Shown: positions 11,895 through 24,170, numbered from the stretch's first letter. The stretch: DNA of 64,000 nucleotides from Ceratotherium simum simum (GCF_000283155.1 NW_004454197.1:20125041-20189040); one strand, 5' to 3'. Notes: generated by a model not told the origin, from the sequence alone. Numbers and translations: made by a program.

Positions 11895-12800
11895 TCAATT
11901 CATCGAGATAGACTTTAAATAGATTAAAGAGTTAAATATTTTCCTTGAAAAATATCAATGAAAAAACTAGAAGAAACCAGAGCAACATTTTTCAAAGCTC
12001 GTAAAAAAAGATCATTTTCTAAATCTAGCAGTAATACAGGAACGGACAAAGGAAAGTATTAAAGGATTCAACTACAAGAAATTAAAACTTTCTGTACATA
12101 AAAAGCAACAAAAATAAAGACTTACATCAGACTGAAAAATGTGTGCAGGAAATATGACAGGGGTAAATGCACAGAGAGTGTGCCGATCGATAAGAAAACA
12201 TTAAGATAAATGGCCATCAGCAAGAGATTTACAAAAGAGGAAATACAACCTGTAAATTAATGTGTTGGGGAAAAGTTCAACCTCACAAGAAAAAGAGAAA
12301 TGTAAATAATAACAAGTTACTAGTTTTCCACCTAATAATTAGCAAAATATTAAAAGATATTCAATACTCTCAGAGGATGTGGCAAAATCAGTACTCTCCT
12401 ACTTTCTCTGGAGGCAAGATAAATTGATGGAGACTTCCAGAAAGAGATTTGGCAATAAATTTCACAGCTTTTTTTTAAAGTCTTATAATTAGGCCAATAA
12501 TCTCACTTCTGTAATAATTGAAAATACAAAAAGAGCTAAAGGTATAAGATAATTATAGTAACTTGAATTGGAAGTATCCAAAGATTTCAATAATAGAAAC
12601 ATGTCTATGTGATTTGTGCTACATATGTTACATCCACTTCATAAATTACTATTTTATGATGTAAAATATAATGTATATACTTTCTAACAACATTAAAATA
12701 TATGTATAATATGTTGTGGAAAAGTAAGATTAATATGCATACATTCTGCATATTCAATCAGATAACTATGCACAAACATTCATCTGAAAAAATAGGAAGA
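11895..12800 (+). mobile_element. Ancient degraded L1 ORF2 3' region
   Basis: The order of features matches a very old L1 ORF2 carboxyl region: 'aaactagaagaaaccag' near 11964, an 'aaggattcaactacaagaaa' block near 12062, and a 'cagaggatgtggcaaaat' block near 12372. Frames are destroyed. It could equally be the related HAL1 family. Confidence 0.7.
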
Positions 12801-13089
12801 CGTGGTAAGGATTGCTGAGTCAATCTTTAAGGCTTGTGAGTGACTTGGATTTTCTTTTTTTTTTCCAACATATATGTATGCACATACATGTACAATTTTA
12901 TAACATTTATCAATATTTCTCTCAAATTTTGATATATATATACATGTTTATTTTATTTAAAATACTTTTTCTTATTAATATTGTTTGTAAAAAATTTAGA
13001 AATAAAAATAAGCACAAAAAGAAATGGATATCTTGAAATCTTACATCTAGATAATTCTAATTATTGTCAACATCTTGATATACAAATTC
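12801..13089. other. AT-rich DNA
   Basis: This is AT-rich sequence with T and TATA runs. The 74-codon frame at 12812-13036 is a composition artefact. Nothing else was recognised. Confidence 0.5.
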
Positions 13090-13330
13090 TAGTACCTTTT
13101 GATAATAATAGTGATAATAATTGACTTTCATGTATCACTTACTGTGCCAGGCACTATTCTAAAATCTTGGTGTATATTCATTCATTAATGCCTCACAAAA
13201 ACGTTATGACGTAAATTCTGTCACTGCCCCCATCTTACAGATAAGGAAACTGAAGTACAAATATGTTAAGTAATTGGCTGACGTGTACACAGCTCGATAC
13301 TACTGGAGCTAAGATCTAATATGCACCATT
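13090..13330 (+). mobile_element. MIR SINE
   Basis: This is a clear MIR: 'cactgtgccaggcacta'-like sequence near 13140, the 'cagataaggaaactgaagt' core near 13237, and a following 'aagtaattggctgac' segment. Confidence 0.9.
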
Positions 13331-13444
13331 TCAAATATTTTTAATGGAATCTTTCTACACATAGATTTTCATTTGCTTTGTTAAATTTAACAGTATATTT
13401 TGAATTCTTTCATGTCATTATTTATTCTTCCACATTCCAGTTAA

Positions 13445-14430
13445 TGATGGCTGAGTGGATTAAAAGAATATGACCCAACTATATGCTGTCTACGAGAAAC
13501 TCACCTCAGATATAACGAGAGGCATGTTGAAAGTAAAAGGATTGGAAAAATACATTAAACATTAATCAAAAGAAAGCAGCTATGGCTATATTAATATCAG
13601 ATAAGGTAAACTTCAGAACAAAGAAAAGGAACGGAGGAAAAGAGGAACATTATAGATGATAAAAGTGTCATTCCATCAAGAAGACATAGATCCCTTAATG
13701 TGCATGCACTAAACATCAAAGCAAACGTGAGATAAAAACTGATAGAACTGAAAGGAGAATAGACAAATCCAGGATTATACTTGGAGAACTCAACACTCCG
13801 TTCACAACAATTGAGAGAACAGCTAGACAGAAAATCAGCAAGGATACAGAACTCCACCACACCATCAACTAACGGAATCTAATCAGCGTTTATAGAACAC
13901 ACCACTATAAAACAGAGGAATACGCTTCTTTTCAAGTGTTCACAAAATGTATACCAGGATGGACCATATCCTGGACCACAAAACAAACCTAAAAGAAATT
14001 TAGAAGAATGGAAATCATACAAAGTATGTTTTCCAACCACAGTGGAATCAAACTAGAAGTTGATAACTGAACGGTAACAGGAAAATCTCCAAACACTTGG
14101 AAACTAAACAACACACTTCCAAATAATCCAGGGGTCAAGGCAAATTTAAAAAATACATTGAACTGAATGTAAATGAAAACACAGCATATGAAAATTTGTG
14201 TGACAGAGCTGCAGCAGGGCTAAGAGAAAAAATTGCAGCACTAAATGCACATATTTAAAAAAAGAAGAAGAAAAGTCTCAAACCAATAATCTAAACTCCC
14301 ACCTTAAGAATCTAGAAAAACAAGAGCAAATAAACCAAAAGCAAGCCAATGGAAGAAATTAGTAAAGAGCAGAAATCAATGAAATTGGGGGGAAAAAAAG
14401 AGAAAATGAATGAAACAAAAAGTGAGTTTT
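13445..14430 (+). mobile_element. L1 ORF2 5' fragment (endonuclease region)
   Basis: This is an internal L1 fragment beginning in the endonuclease and truncated before the polymerase. The block around 13487-13510 encodes C-C-L-R-E-T-H-L, including the catalytic glutamate position of L1 endonucleases. It runs in parallel with 3720-4900 of the old L1, in the same orientation, with shared blocks such as 'aaactaaacaacacacttcc'. Neither L1 end is present. Confidence 0.88.
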
Positions 14431-15473
14431 GTAGTTTTCAGAATACCAGTCCCATAAGTGTTTTGATAGATTTATACAGAAGGGGCAGATACGCATGAGA
14501 CTGGGCCTCTGCCTGCGAGGTCTCACAATCCACTGAGGGAGATGTGCAAGTTAGGAAACAATCACGAATCCGTGACGACAAGATAAGCCCATGAAACTTA
14601 AAGAAATGGTGATGGTTCAACTCTCTCTGCATCTCAAGATGAATGCGAGGACCAAACCCATAGAAAAATTGGAGAACCTGCACTAGGATTCAAAATTAGG
14701 GAAAAGTTTACCTGCCATGTCATACATCTGGAAGAATTTCTGCTTGGGTGTATTGACGATCGGAGCAGTTTATGTGGACTCACAAGAGATGATGTCCTGT
14801 TTGTGGAGGTCATCACGCAGAGACTCAGGGGCACCAGGAGCCAAGGGGATCGACTCCTCCAGTGCAGTGCACCAGGGTGCACGGGAGAAACCAAAGGAGG
14901 GGAGGGCTGTGCGTATGTGTGTCTCCCTGGATGAAGTCCTCCTGTCTGAGGGGACCACGGCAGTGATGGGCACGCTGCTTCTGAGGTCATCTCATCAATG
15001 AGGAGCTCAGCACCTGGCCTGGAAATTATCCCACGGGCTTCTTGTTCCTTTTCTGTTTGTTCTACCTGTGTTTTAATGCTAAATTTGATGAATGTTTACA
15101 TAAGCAAATATTTTGAAAGGCAGTTTATTTTAGTTAAGGAATGAATACAATAAAACAGCAGTGCAGAGCACTGAAACACAAACAGAAACATATTGCAGCC
15201 AAAGTCTAATAAAAGAAGTTGAGAAATTCTGAAAATAAGCTTCCTAATTTTGAAGTGCAGCGTGGGGGACAGAGTCCCCTGGAGAGAGGCTAGGGTCCAC
15301 GACCGACACCCACTGTCACACTCATTCATCATCCTGCACTGCCCCAAACCCTAGCTGTGGGAAATCTGGACCCAGGGTCCGTGTCCCACCACGCAGAGCC
15401 CTGCCACAACCGTGGTGCTCAGATTTGCCCAACACGTGAAAGCTCTCTTTGCCAACTGCCGTCAGTGACAAGT
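14431..15473. other. Unassigned DNA with one open frame
   Basis: No repeat was recognised. A plus-strand frame is open from 14602 to 14934 (110 codons) without a convincing start or a recognisable domain. Overlapping frames on both strands are equally open, so coding is not supported. Confidence 0.35.
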
Positions 15474-15829
15474 CGTCTTGGTCCGTTCAGGCAGCTATAA
15501 CAAAATACCACAGACTGGGGGGCTTATAAACAACAGGCATTTATTTCTCGCAGTTCTGGAAACTGGGAAGTCCAAAATCAAGGTACCAACTGACTTAGTG
15601 TCTGGTGAGAGCCCACTTCCCAGACAGCTATCTTTTTGCTGCAACCTCACATGGTGGAAGAGGCAAGGCAGCTTTCTCCCCAGCTTTCATAAGGGCAGTA
15701 ATCTCCTTCTTGAGGGTACCACCCTCATGACTTAATCACGTCTCAAAAGCCCTACCTCCTTATACCATCACCTTGGGGGTTAGGTTTCAACATATGAATT
15801 TTGGGGGGACGCAAACCTTCAGACCATAG
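15474..15829 (-). mobile_element. MLT1A/MST-type MaLR solo LTR, antisense
   Basis: The plus strand reads the reverse of an MLT1A or MST LTR: 'gctataacaaaatacca', then 'tttatttctcgcagttctgg', and at the far end 'caacatatgaattttgggg'. It is the antisense counterpart of the LTR at 60274-60695. Confidence 0.85.
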
Positions 15830-15914
15830 CGAGAGTCTATGAGCCTGATGTCCTCCCTGGGAGCAATTTGCACCCATTTTATGGCTTTACTATGTGGCCT
15901 GTCCCTTGAGGAAG

Positions 15915-15990
15915 TTACATAGTGTCATCTCCAGTCTACAAATGGACAAACTGAGACTCAGACAGAAAAACAGTTACTCCCACATTTTGG
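15915..15990 (+). mobile_element. Possible MIR core fragment
   Basis: The segment 'tacaaatggacaaactgaga' near 15936 resembles the MIR core. It is short and diverged. Confidence 0.45.
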
Positions 15991-17163
15991 TCTGTATCTA
16001 CTAGGCCACAACTTAGATTTTCACTGTCAAAAGCATAATAAATTAGTGAATTATAAAACAATTTAGGTACTAATACATTGAGGTTTATTTGAGAAATAAT
16101 AAAGAAAACTGTATGTGTATATGCATATTATTTATATTTCTTCTGAAGTTTAGGATATTTGCAAAATGAAAAAATATCGAACGTTAAGTTGATGTTCTTA
16201 TGCCAGTCAGGATATAGTCTCTCCTTTGTGTGAGACGCTCTGTTTGAAGATGAACTGGACATATTGTATTGTGATTCCTTCATGGAATGCTCTAGAAAGG
16301 CATGACTGGTCACTATGGCATTGTAGCATTCACACTTTGGTGGTAAATTTTACAGAAACAGAGAAGGGCATGTCAACAACCTTCCTTCAGTCATTTTTTT
16401 TCCTCTGACTTCTGTCAAAATATCACAAAACTCAGTTGGAAAAGAAAACTGGCCTATATCAACCTTTATCTGTCCTTTAAAAACCTTTATTTTTTCTATC
16501 TGAAATAATAACATGGTAAAATTTTTCTTCATACAAATTAACTTGTAACTTTGTGGTTGCAGAACCTAGAATCATAAGTGCATGCAAACCACATAGCCAG
16601 GAGAGCCCCCACAGTCCTACACTCCGTGCCTCCAAATGACTTAGGAGGAGACCTGGGAAGTTACTGCTCCAAATATTTCATCAGAGAATGGAGAATTCAC
16701 TCATTTTCTTTTGCCTTTATTCTTATATCTTTAAATTCCAAGATCAATGAACCCATGGTGTTCAATGTTTTTTTTAAATAAAACTTAAAGAATCAATGTT
16801 GTATAGAAAGATTCGGGGCTAGGTTCCCTGGATTTGATTCTCGGTGAGTTATTGACAAGCTAACCTTGGGAACTACCTTAGAATCTGCCCTGCCCACATC
16901 TCAAAAGTGTGACAAGCAAATGTGGAAAAAGCAGCAGTGATTTTGGGGGGAAATCTGAGGCTGGATAAACATGGGTTTTATTTTAGACATTTATGATTTT
17001 ATGTCAACACCTACTTGAAGTGCTTTACGACATGTAAGAAGTAGTTAGATAAGCCAGTGAAGAAAAAGTTAAGAAAAGAGGGAATGCAGTCAGCAAACAA
17101 CATGGTGAAACGATGCAAGAGCTGCTGTAATCAACGTGGGGACGAAAGACTCTCAGATGAGTA

Positions 17164-17164
<1 letters not shown>
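15991..17164. other. Unassigned DNA
   Basis: This is mostly AT-rich. A weak antisense MIR resemblance lies around 16815-16885 ('aaccttgggaactac'). No gene or other repeat was recognised. Confidence 0.4.

Positions 17165-17199
<35 letters not shown>
17165..17199. repeat. (CA)n microsatellite
   Basis: An uninterrupted AC dinucleotide run of about 17 units, probably polymorphic. Confidence 0.98.
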
Positions 17200-17201
<2 letters not shown>

Positions 17202-17487
17202 GCTACATGCTTGTAAAAAGATAAATTTCTCCCCAAAAATGAAGCGTAAGATTTTGTTGTGATTTTGGTGTCAACCCTTTTTCTCCGACCCTGCACCCAG
17301 GCAGCTAATTGCACCAGAGAACTCAGACACTAGGACAAATAGGAATTGCCATAATCCGTGATTGCCTCCCTCAGATGGGCCCATGGTGCTCCAGGCTCTC
17401 TGACTACACCGCTCTGGTCCCGTGTCTCTTCTATGAACATTTCAGAACTTCTCCACCGCCACCCCACCTGCACCATCGTTACAGATA

Positions 17488-17852
17488 ATTTTGTGTGGCA
17501 ACTTAGTCAGATAAATTTGGATGCTGCTGCAAAGGTATTCTTCAGACAAGGTTAACATTTAAATCAGTAGACTTTAAGTAAAGCAGATTACCCTCCATAA
17601 TGTGAATGGGCCTCATTTAACCAGTTGAAGGCCTTAAAAGAAAAGATAGAGGTCCCCAGAGGAAGAAGGCTGACTGCCTTCAGACTTGAGCTGCAACATC
17701 AGCTCTTCCCTAGGTCTCCAGTCTGCCAGCCTACCCTGAAGATTTTTGACATCTCTCTCTTTCCCTCTCTCTCTCTCTCTCTCTCAATTTCTCCAATAAT
17801 AATATATATATTATTGGTTCTGTTTCTCTGGAGAACCCTGACAACTACGACC
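17488..17852 (+). mobile_element. LTR-type interspersed repeat with CT and TA runs
   Basis: The body is recognisable by 'cagattaccctccataatgt' near 17585 and 'ttggttctgtttctctgg' near 17813. A CT dinucleotide run at 17753-17786 and a short TA run precede the 3' end. I recall this as an ERVL/MaLR-class LTR, but the exact family is not certain. Confidence 0.65.
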
Positions 17853-17934
17853 ATCCTCCCCACTCCCTGCTATCATCCTTTTCACACACTCTCTCATCAG
17901 ATGACCTGATCTTTTTTTTGGTATAGATACAGAT

Positions 17935-18320
17935 GCTGTGAAATACACAGAATATTTTTCAGTTTCTTCATACTTGACTTCCCAATGGCATTTAATACAA
18001 TTGATCACTCTCTTCTTTCTTAAAACACTCATGTCTGGGCATCCAAAATACTCCACAGTCCTGATTTTCCTCCTCCCTCTCAGGAACCTCCTCTCAACAG
18101 AGATTTGCAGTTCTTTCCTGCTCAGGCCAAGCTCAGAGCAGTCCTTCTCAGCGCTAGAATTCTACTGGGCTCGGTTCTAGGCCCCGCCTTTGCAAAGTCT
18201 ACTCTCTCTCCAAGTGACTTCCTGTACAAGCGCGGTTTCAGTTACTGACTGAAACCCAGTATGCTGACTCCAGCCCGGATTTCTCTGAGATACAGACTCA
18301 TGGAGTCACCTGCTCCTCTG
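17935..18320 (+). mobile_element. Ancient LINE-like repeat, weak
   Basis: Blocks such as 'acttgacttcccaatggcat' and 'tctactgggctcggttctag' recall an ancient LINE-derived repeat. The match is from memory of the pattern and degraded, so the call is tentative. Confidence 0.4.
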
Positions 18321-19639
18321 ACAGCTCCATCTGGGTTGTCAAAAGTTGTAACTGTATTTTGTCAGATGAGAAGTCTAGTTTCTGTGGGGAGAAGGGAGCT
18401 GGGATCCAAAAGAGGCAGCTACATGACACTTTGCTTCACCTTTACACAGAAGGGTTACTTCCCCTTGTTTGTCATTGCAATCCAAAGATCAGTGTGGTCC
18501 TTCTCTAACTTGGACAATGCCCCTCTGAAAATTTAGCCATTCCTACAGCCTCCAGCTCACAGAGAACCCCAGCTGAGCCAAGTGTTCAAGAGAACCTCAG
18601 CTGAGCTCACTGAGAGGGAGCACCAAATCCAGCCATCTCATGTACCTCCACCAGTGCAAGTTTGCCTTAGGATTTACTAGTTGAATTGAAAGTTGCCCCC
18701 AAGTGTACCACATGCTACATTTACCTCTAGCCCCTCTGCTCTGGTCTTTCTCTAGTATTAGAAAGTTACTACCAGAAGTCTCATCCATTAATTCTCAAGC
18801 CGACTTTATTTTGATGCAGCATCTCACAGACTCTGCTAGGTGTGGTCTTGGCTACACTTTATCATGCAAAAATTCATCACCATTCTGACAAATGAGCAGC
18901 ACCTTTTGGTAGTTTCCTGTATTCTATTAGCCATTCAATGGAATTCAAGATTCAGGGAGAATTCATTCATGGGTTTCATATGCCATCTTAAACTAGAAAT
19001 TCAAATTTGATTTCTCTGAATTCTCTGAGCCAATAATTCTTTCAAATCTTTCAATCTCAATTATCTTTAAGGGTTCCCTCATTTGACTTAACTCAAGGAC
19101 TTACCCATAATCTGGAACATGTTGCCTGAGAAAACACTGGCCACAAAGCATCTCTAGCAAATATTATGAGAAAAAAAGGATACAAATGACCTTTAGCTTT
19201 AAAATCTTTGCATAGTAGGCAAAGCCCAATAGTCCAATGGCCATCACTTAGTGTTCTGCCTTAGGCTACCATCTACCAGCCTAGGCCTAGGACATCTGCT
19301 CTCTGCATCTCCTCATTGCCTTCTGCTCCTAACTTCCCAAAGCATTTACAAGTTTCAAGGAGCAAAGACTGTGTATAATGGTGGACTCTTTAGTACATGA
19401 AGAGATATGGAATTATCTGGTCTGGGCAGATGAGGAATTCTGATTGTGAGAGGTAGCACCAGTGATGAACGCCTGTTGAGCCCCACATAGAAAGTCCCAG
19501 TAACTGATCAAGTGCACAGTCATCAATAGCAAACTTTTATCTTCATGCTTTGGGGCAAGCTTGCTTTCTTAGGCAGCCCATGAAGATGATCAAGATTTCC
19601 CTGGAGTGAGGTTAGTTTGCTTCTGCTACCTCTCACAAT
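18321..19639. other. Unassigned DNA
   Basis: No repeat or gene was recognised. Short open frames at 18261-18536 and 18597-18888 lack domains. Confidence 0.4.
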
Positions 19640-20010
19640 GTTTAAACTTCTGTATATCGAAAGTCATCATACACAATATATGAAAACAAACAAACTAGGA
19701 GAAATTATGTGCAAAGTCTATTGTAAGAAAAGATATCCTTACTAATTAAAAAAAAAAAAAAACTCTTTCAATTCACTAACAAAAGGCAAGTAATAGAATA
19801 GAAAATAAGAAGTAAACATGGACAGTCCACAAAAGAAAATAAGTTCCCAAAATTAAAATGCAAATATGTGAAAAATTGTTTGACATTTCTAATAGTCATA
19901 GAAACGGAGACTATTTGGACAAAATACTATGGGTGGCTATAAAGATGCTAAATACAAAAGCAAATGGAATGAGTACCCAGGTTGGCAAGAGTACAGTTAA
20001 GAGAGTGCTT
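19640..20010 (+). mobile_element. Ancient degraded L1 fragment
   Basis: A/T-rich sequence with the order of an L1 ORF2 carboxyl region ('aaaaattgtttgacatttct' near 19871 and 'gttggcaagagtacag' near 19980). All frames are broken. Confidence 0.55.
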
Positions 20011-20059
20011 TCTTACCTTGCTCTTGGCGGTTAAAATTGTCACATATATGCGTCTCATT

Positions 20060-20372
20060 TTCTTTGTCTGTCAGTTTTCACTGGGTTATATTGTGGCAAC
20101 AAACAACCCCTAAATCTCCTTGGCCTATCACAGTACAGGTTTACTTATCACTCACGGGACATTTTGGCTGTGGGCTGGCTGTGGCATTGCTCAACATGTC
20201 TTCTTCATTCTGGGTTCCAAGCTGCTATAGGGACATGGTGTTCTCTGGCACAGAGAAAAAAAGCACAGAGCTGGAAACAGCAAAGGGTCTCAAAGCTGCT
20301 GCTAGGAAGTAGCACATGCCATTTCTACTCATGCTCCACCGGCCAGTGCATGTCAGGTATCCACGCCTGACG
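20060..20372 (-). mobile_element. Interspersed repeat with MLT1-type end, family unresolved
   Basis: The plus strand reads 'ttgtggcaacaaacaaccc' followed by a 'tttacttatcactcac' block, the antisense pattern of a MaLR-type LTR end. Its middle ('atgtcttcttcattctggg') recurs at 21960-22345, so both are copies of one family. Confidence 0.5.
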
Positions 20373-20574
20373 TAAAGGGGGTGGAGGGGCACCAGAAAGG
20401 GCTCTGAAAGAATGGACTAAAAGGAGAACTGCAAATACTATGAACAAATCATATCATCTTTCATACTCTGCTCTCTTCGTCACAAATATTCACTTTTCTC
20501 CCTTTTGTATGAAAAATACACTCCTCTACACCCCAAGGAAAGACATATCCCAAGCCGATCTAAACATGGCTTCA

Positions 20575-20991
20575 CAACCTAAGTGCCCAACAAGGGACGA
20601 ATGGATGAAGAAGCTGTGGTATATATACACAATGGAATACTACTCAGCCATAAGAAACGATGAAATCCAGCCATTTGTGAAGGTCAAATACCGTATGATC
20701 TCCCTCATTAAGTAGTAGATAATAACAACAACAAACAAACACATAGAAACAGAGATTGGATTGGTGGTTGCCAGAGGGGAAGTGGGGAGAGAGGAGGGCG
20801 AAAGGGATAATTCAGCACATGTGTGTGGTGATGGGTTGTAATTAGTATTTGGGTGGTGAACATGATGTAATCTATGCAGAAATAGAAGTATAATGATGTA
20901 CACCTGAAATTTATACAATGTTATAAACCAATGTTACTGCAATAAACAAAAAATTTAAAAAAATTAAAAAATAAATAAATAAATAATAAAA
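20575..20991 (+). mobile_element. Short 5'-truncated young L1
   Basis: This L1 3' end comprises the last part of ORF2 and the 3'UTR, closely matching 1-1543. A nine-base direct repeat, atggcttca, flanks it at 20566-20574 and 20992-21000. The tail is A-rich with AAAT units. Relative to the copy at 1-1543 it lacks 54 bases at the junction 20680/20681 inside ORF2, so the frame 20440-20715 reads through in a shortened form. Confidence 0.93.
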
Positions 20992-21117
20992 ATGGCTTCA
21001 GACCCAAAGTCCAAGATATCTTTTGTTAGTTTCTGCACCTGGTCTATATGTAGCTCCTCTTGATATAGAGACCTATGAACTAAAGAGACAGTTATCTACA
21101 CCACCACACCCCCCGCC
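20992..21117. other. Unassigned DNA before CA repeat
   Basis: This begins with the right-hand target duplication of the L1. Nothing else was recognised. Confidence 0.4.
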
Positions 21118-21162
21118 CACACACACACACACACATGCATACACACACACACACACACACAT
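21118..21162. repeat. (CA)n microsatellite, interrupted
   Basis: Two CA runs are separated by an ATGCAT interruption. The open frames on both strands here encode only dipeptide repeats. Confidence 0.95.
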
Positions 21163-21959
21163 ATACGCCCAGTTTACAATGTGTCAAGAGGGACAAGATA
21201 ACCAAATCAATACTCCCTTGTGGGAAGAGAACAGATAGGAAGCACTCACCAGTTACTGGTCCATAAAATTCTGAAATCCTGAGGGACAGATGTTTAAAAA
21301 GCCCTTTAACCTGAAGTTGGGAATCCATTGTTCTTCATGGCTGCGCCCTCTTGAAAACCCTTTCTTTTCAATTACCCTTCTGTCCACCTCTGAAGGTGGC
21401 ACTGGAGAATATGCCCCTCTTATGGGCTGGATAGCTATTTCTTCTTATAAAAGATTAGGTGCCCTAAGGTCATTTTAAACCTTCAACAGTCTCAATCTCT
21501 TTAATCCATGCTGGGCCTTCTTTGGCAATAGGACTCTCTCAAAAACAAAGTTTTCTATCTCTTTGATTCCAATCAGCAACACATGAAAGTGGCACCTACA
21601 ATTCTTTCTGAGACATGTCAAAGCATGTCTCAACTTTATATTGTTTAGGTTATAAATGAAAACCAAGCACATCTTCCAACCATGCACATCCTTGAATTTC
21701 TAGATTCTCTATTCTCTTTCAATTCTGTTTGCATATTGGCCAATTCTTTTCTGAGCTAACCTCATTCTTCTAGTACATTTCCTATAGCCACCAGCTCACA
21801 CAACATTCTATTTTCCCACTTTCTCATAAAGCCATAAGTCCGTTAGATTCATTATCTGCTTTTCAAGCTGTCATAGACAACAGTTTTATCAAATGTTTTG
21901 GCATTGCCACATATTTTAGATTGTTGTGTTATGGAGCACCCCTTTTCTGGTAGCAATTC
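21163..21959. other. Unassigned DNA between two repeat copies
   Basis: No repeat was recognised with confidence. Its position between two same-strand copies of one LTR-like family (20060 and 21960) allows the reading that it is internal sequence of a decayed MaLR-type element. Confidence 0.3.
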
Positions 21960-22345
21960 CTATATTGGTCAATTTTTTGCTAAGTTTTGCTGCCATAACA
22001 AACTCCCAAATCCTAGTGACTTACAGCAACAAGGGTTTATTTCTCATTCAAGTTCGCGTTGGCTGCAGATCAGCTGTGGCTCTCCTCTCCATGTCTTCTT
22101 CATTCTGGGATCCAGGCTGAAGGATCAGCCCCTACCTGAGGCTTGCTGTCTTCATAGCAGATGGAAAAGAGTGATGGCAGACACAGCAGTGACTTTTAAA
22201 GGTTTTGCTAGGAAAGGGTGCACATCCTTTATGCTCAAATGGCCAAAGCAAGTCATATGACCAAAACTAACTTCAATGAGAGAATCTGTAAGGTCTTCCC
22301 ATGGGAAAGGTACTAGGGGGAACCTGCAGTGATGGGCTTGTGGGG
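21960..22345 (-). mobile_element. Interspersed repeat with MLT1-type end, second copy
   Basis: The plus strand carries 'gctgccataacaaactccc', 'gtttatttctcattcaag' and 'atgtcttcttcattctggga', matching the arrangement at 20060-20372. It extends to a 'ggccaaagcaagtcatatga' block. Family name is unresolved. Confidence 0.55.
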
Positions 22346-23957
22346 AGCAACAAATATTTTGAATAAGTAGTACAGTGTTCCACACCTCCCTCACAAAAGT
22401 GTGAGAATCTAATTAGTAAAAGGGCCTTATGCATTTCCTGGAACATCGGAGTTACTCAATAAATAATCATTTATTTCCCTTTTCATTTCCTTCCCATTCC
22501 CTCTTCCTCCACAATACTGAGATTTTAGCAGTCTGTGATTTTGCTGATAGCATCTGCAAGCAGTGAATGAGAACAATGAAATGAAAAAAGATAATAAAAA
22601 TAATCATCAGAGTGTTTCTTAATTTCCAAAGTGGAGGACGTGTAGGAAGTGCTGATCCTGGTTATGTCCTAATTTGCCTACCATCTTGTAGAATTTACAG
22701 AACAGCCTTTTTTCTTGTAACCTTTTGAAAAATTTAATAAATATTTGATGTGTGTCTGTTTTAAAGTCAGCACAATAATTTAGGAATCCAGATGTCATTG
22801 GGTTTTCTTTGGTCATTATTGCTAACAATCAAATATACTGTCCTCACTTAAAAGACCTTACCTTGAACTGATCTGTGCTGGCAAAAACTACATGAATTTC
22901 AAGACTTATGGCCTGACTGTGTCCCAGACATCATTTACTTTACTTCCTGAACTGTCTCCTTTGAATCATTGGCTATCTCTGAACCTCCGTCATGCCATGA
23001 CCAAACAGCTGGATTTTGGTGGCTGTTTTTCCCTGTAAACACATTGGTGGAACTGCCAATAAAAATAGCCAGAAAAAAAGCTGCTAAAGTGCAATGTTTT
23101 CCCCAGGCAACACTGCTGGCCTATTTATTCAAAATTTGTCTCTATTACCGAGCTGGAACAGTGTCTTTATGGGGTGACAAGACATTATTAATCCCGTTTC
23201 CTCTCTCTTCCTTCTACCGTCTATTCAGCCGGAGGATGTAACCACGGGGAGTCCAAGTAGGTAGGCTTTATTTCATTTTACTCTCACCAGTTCCTAAATA
23301 GTTGTTAAATAAAAATAAGCCTCCCCTTCATAATTAGTCATTTCCCTCTTTCCAAATTGCAAATAAAACCAGATTCAAGCTTCAACCTTGATGACTGTTT
23401 ATCTAACCACCTGCCAAGGTGAACCTTCAAATAAACAGAGCTGACCCAGTGATGCAGGCCACTGCGGCTGAACTAGAAACTGGAGGAGCGGCAGGGGACA
23501 GAGGTTGAGGATGTGGTACAACTGGGCATCCTAGGACAGTGTCTGATAAAAGGGCTGGAGGCTCACACATTGATTTAAAGCTCCACGTGAGATGAGAGAC
23601 CTGAGAACTTGCCCAGGAACATTTGTCCACGTGTCTCTGGGCTGGGGTGTGTTAGAGCCAGCTTGAGAAAACTGATTGTCAAATTTTCAGGACTTTTGCA
23701 AACCAGGTGTTAAATTGCTGGTAGCTTGAAATTGGCCATAGTGGAAGTATTTACAACAGAAATTGATAAACGCTACAAACCAGGGCTTTTATTTTCAGAG
23801 AGCCAGTTGTTAACACTTACCAGCACACCACTACTCTGGACCTTTGGTTGCTGCTCTCAAGCTGAAATCCTGTGGAAATAAGAGTTTCACATCTCCTTTC
23901 CCCAGACTTTTGCATTCAGATTCTGTTCACAAAGCAGCAGAGAACATTAAGAAAGTA
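22346..23957. other. Non-repeat DNA, possible conserved noncoding segment
   Basis: A short L2- or MIR-like tail may lie at 22430-22470. From about 22860 to 23420 there is repeat-free DNA with several A/T-rich transcription-factor-like motifs, including a MEF2-like 'ctatttattc' near 23122. No exon is evident. Confidence 0.4.
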
Positions 23958-24168
23958 CAGTCATGCACCGCATAACGACGTTTCCATCAATGACAAACCA
24001 CAATGCTACGGTGATCCCATAAGATCAGTACTGTAGAGCCTAGGTGTGTACTAGGCTCTACCATCTAGGTTCATGTAAGTACACTCTATACGATGTTCAC
24101 ACAACAATGAAATCACCTAGCGATGCATTTCTTGGAACATATCCCCGTCATTAAGCAACACACGGCTG
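23958..24168 (+). mobile_element. Tigger-like nonautonomous transposon, short copy
   Basis: This 211-base element has related inverted ends ('cagtcatgcaccgcataac' at the left, its degraded complement at the right) and a TA duplication at 23956-23957 and 24169-24170. It is the same family as 6909-7554, here without an insert. Confidence 0.88.
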
Positions 24169-24170
24169 TA

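Noticed and set aside
14700..14820. MATH/TRAF-domain pseudogene
   Set aside because: Only a few residues are reminiscent (HLE, RDD); no continuous similarity can be supported by eye, so it is kept only as a low-interest open frame.
21092..21328. Frames with Val-Cys or Thr-His repeats
   Set aside because: Produced by the CA microsatellite.
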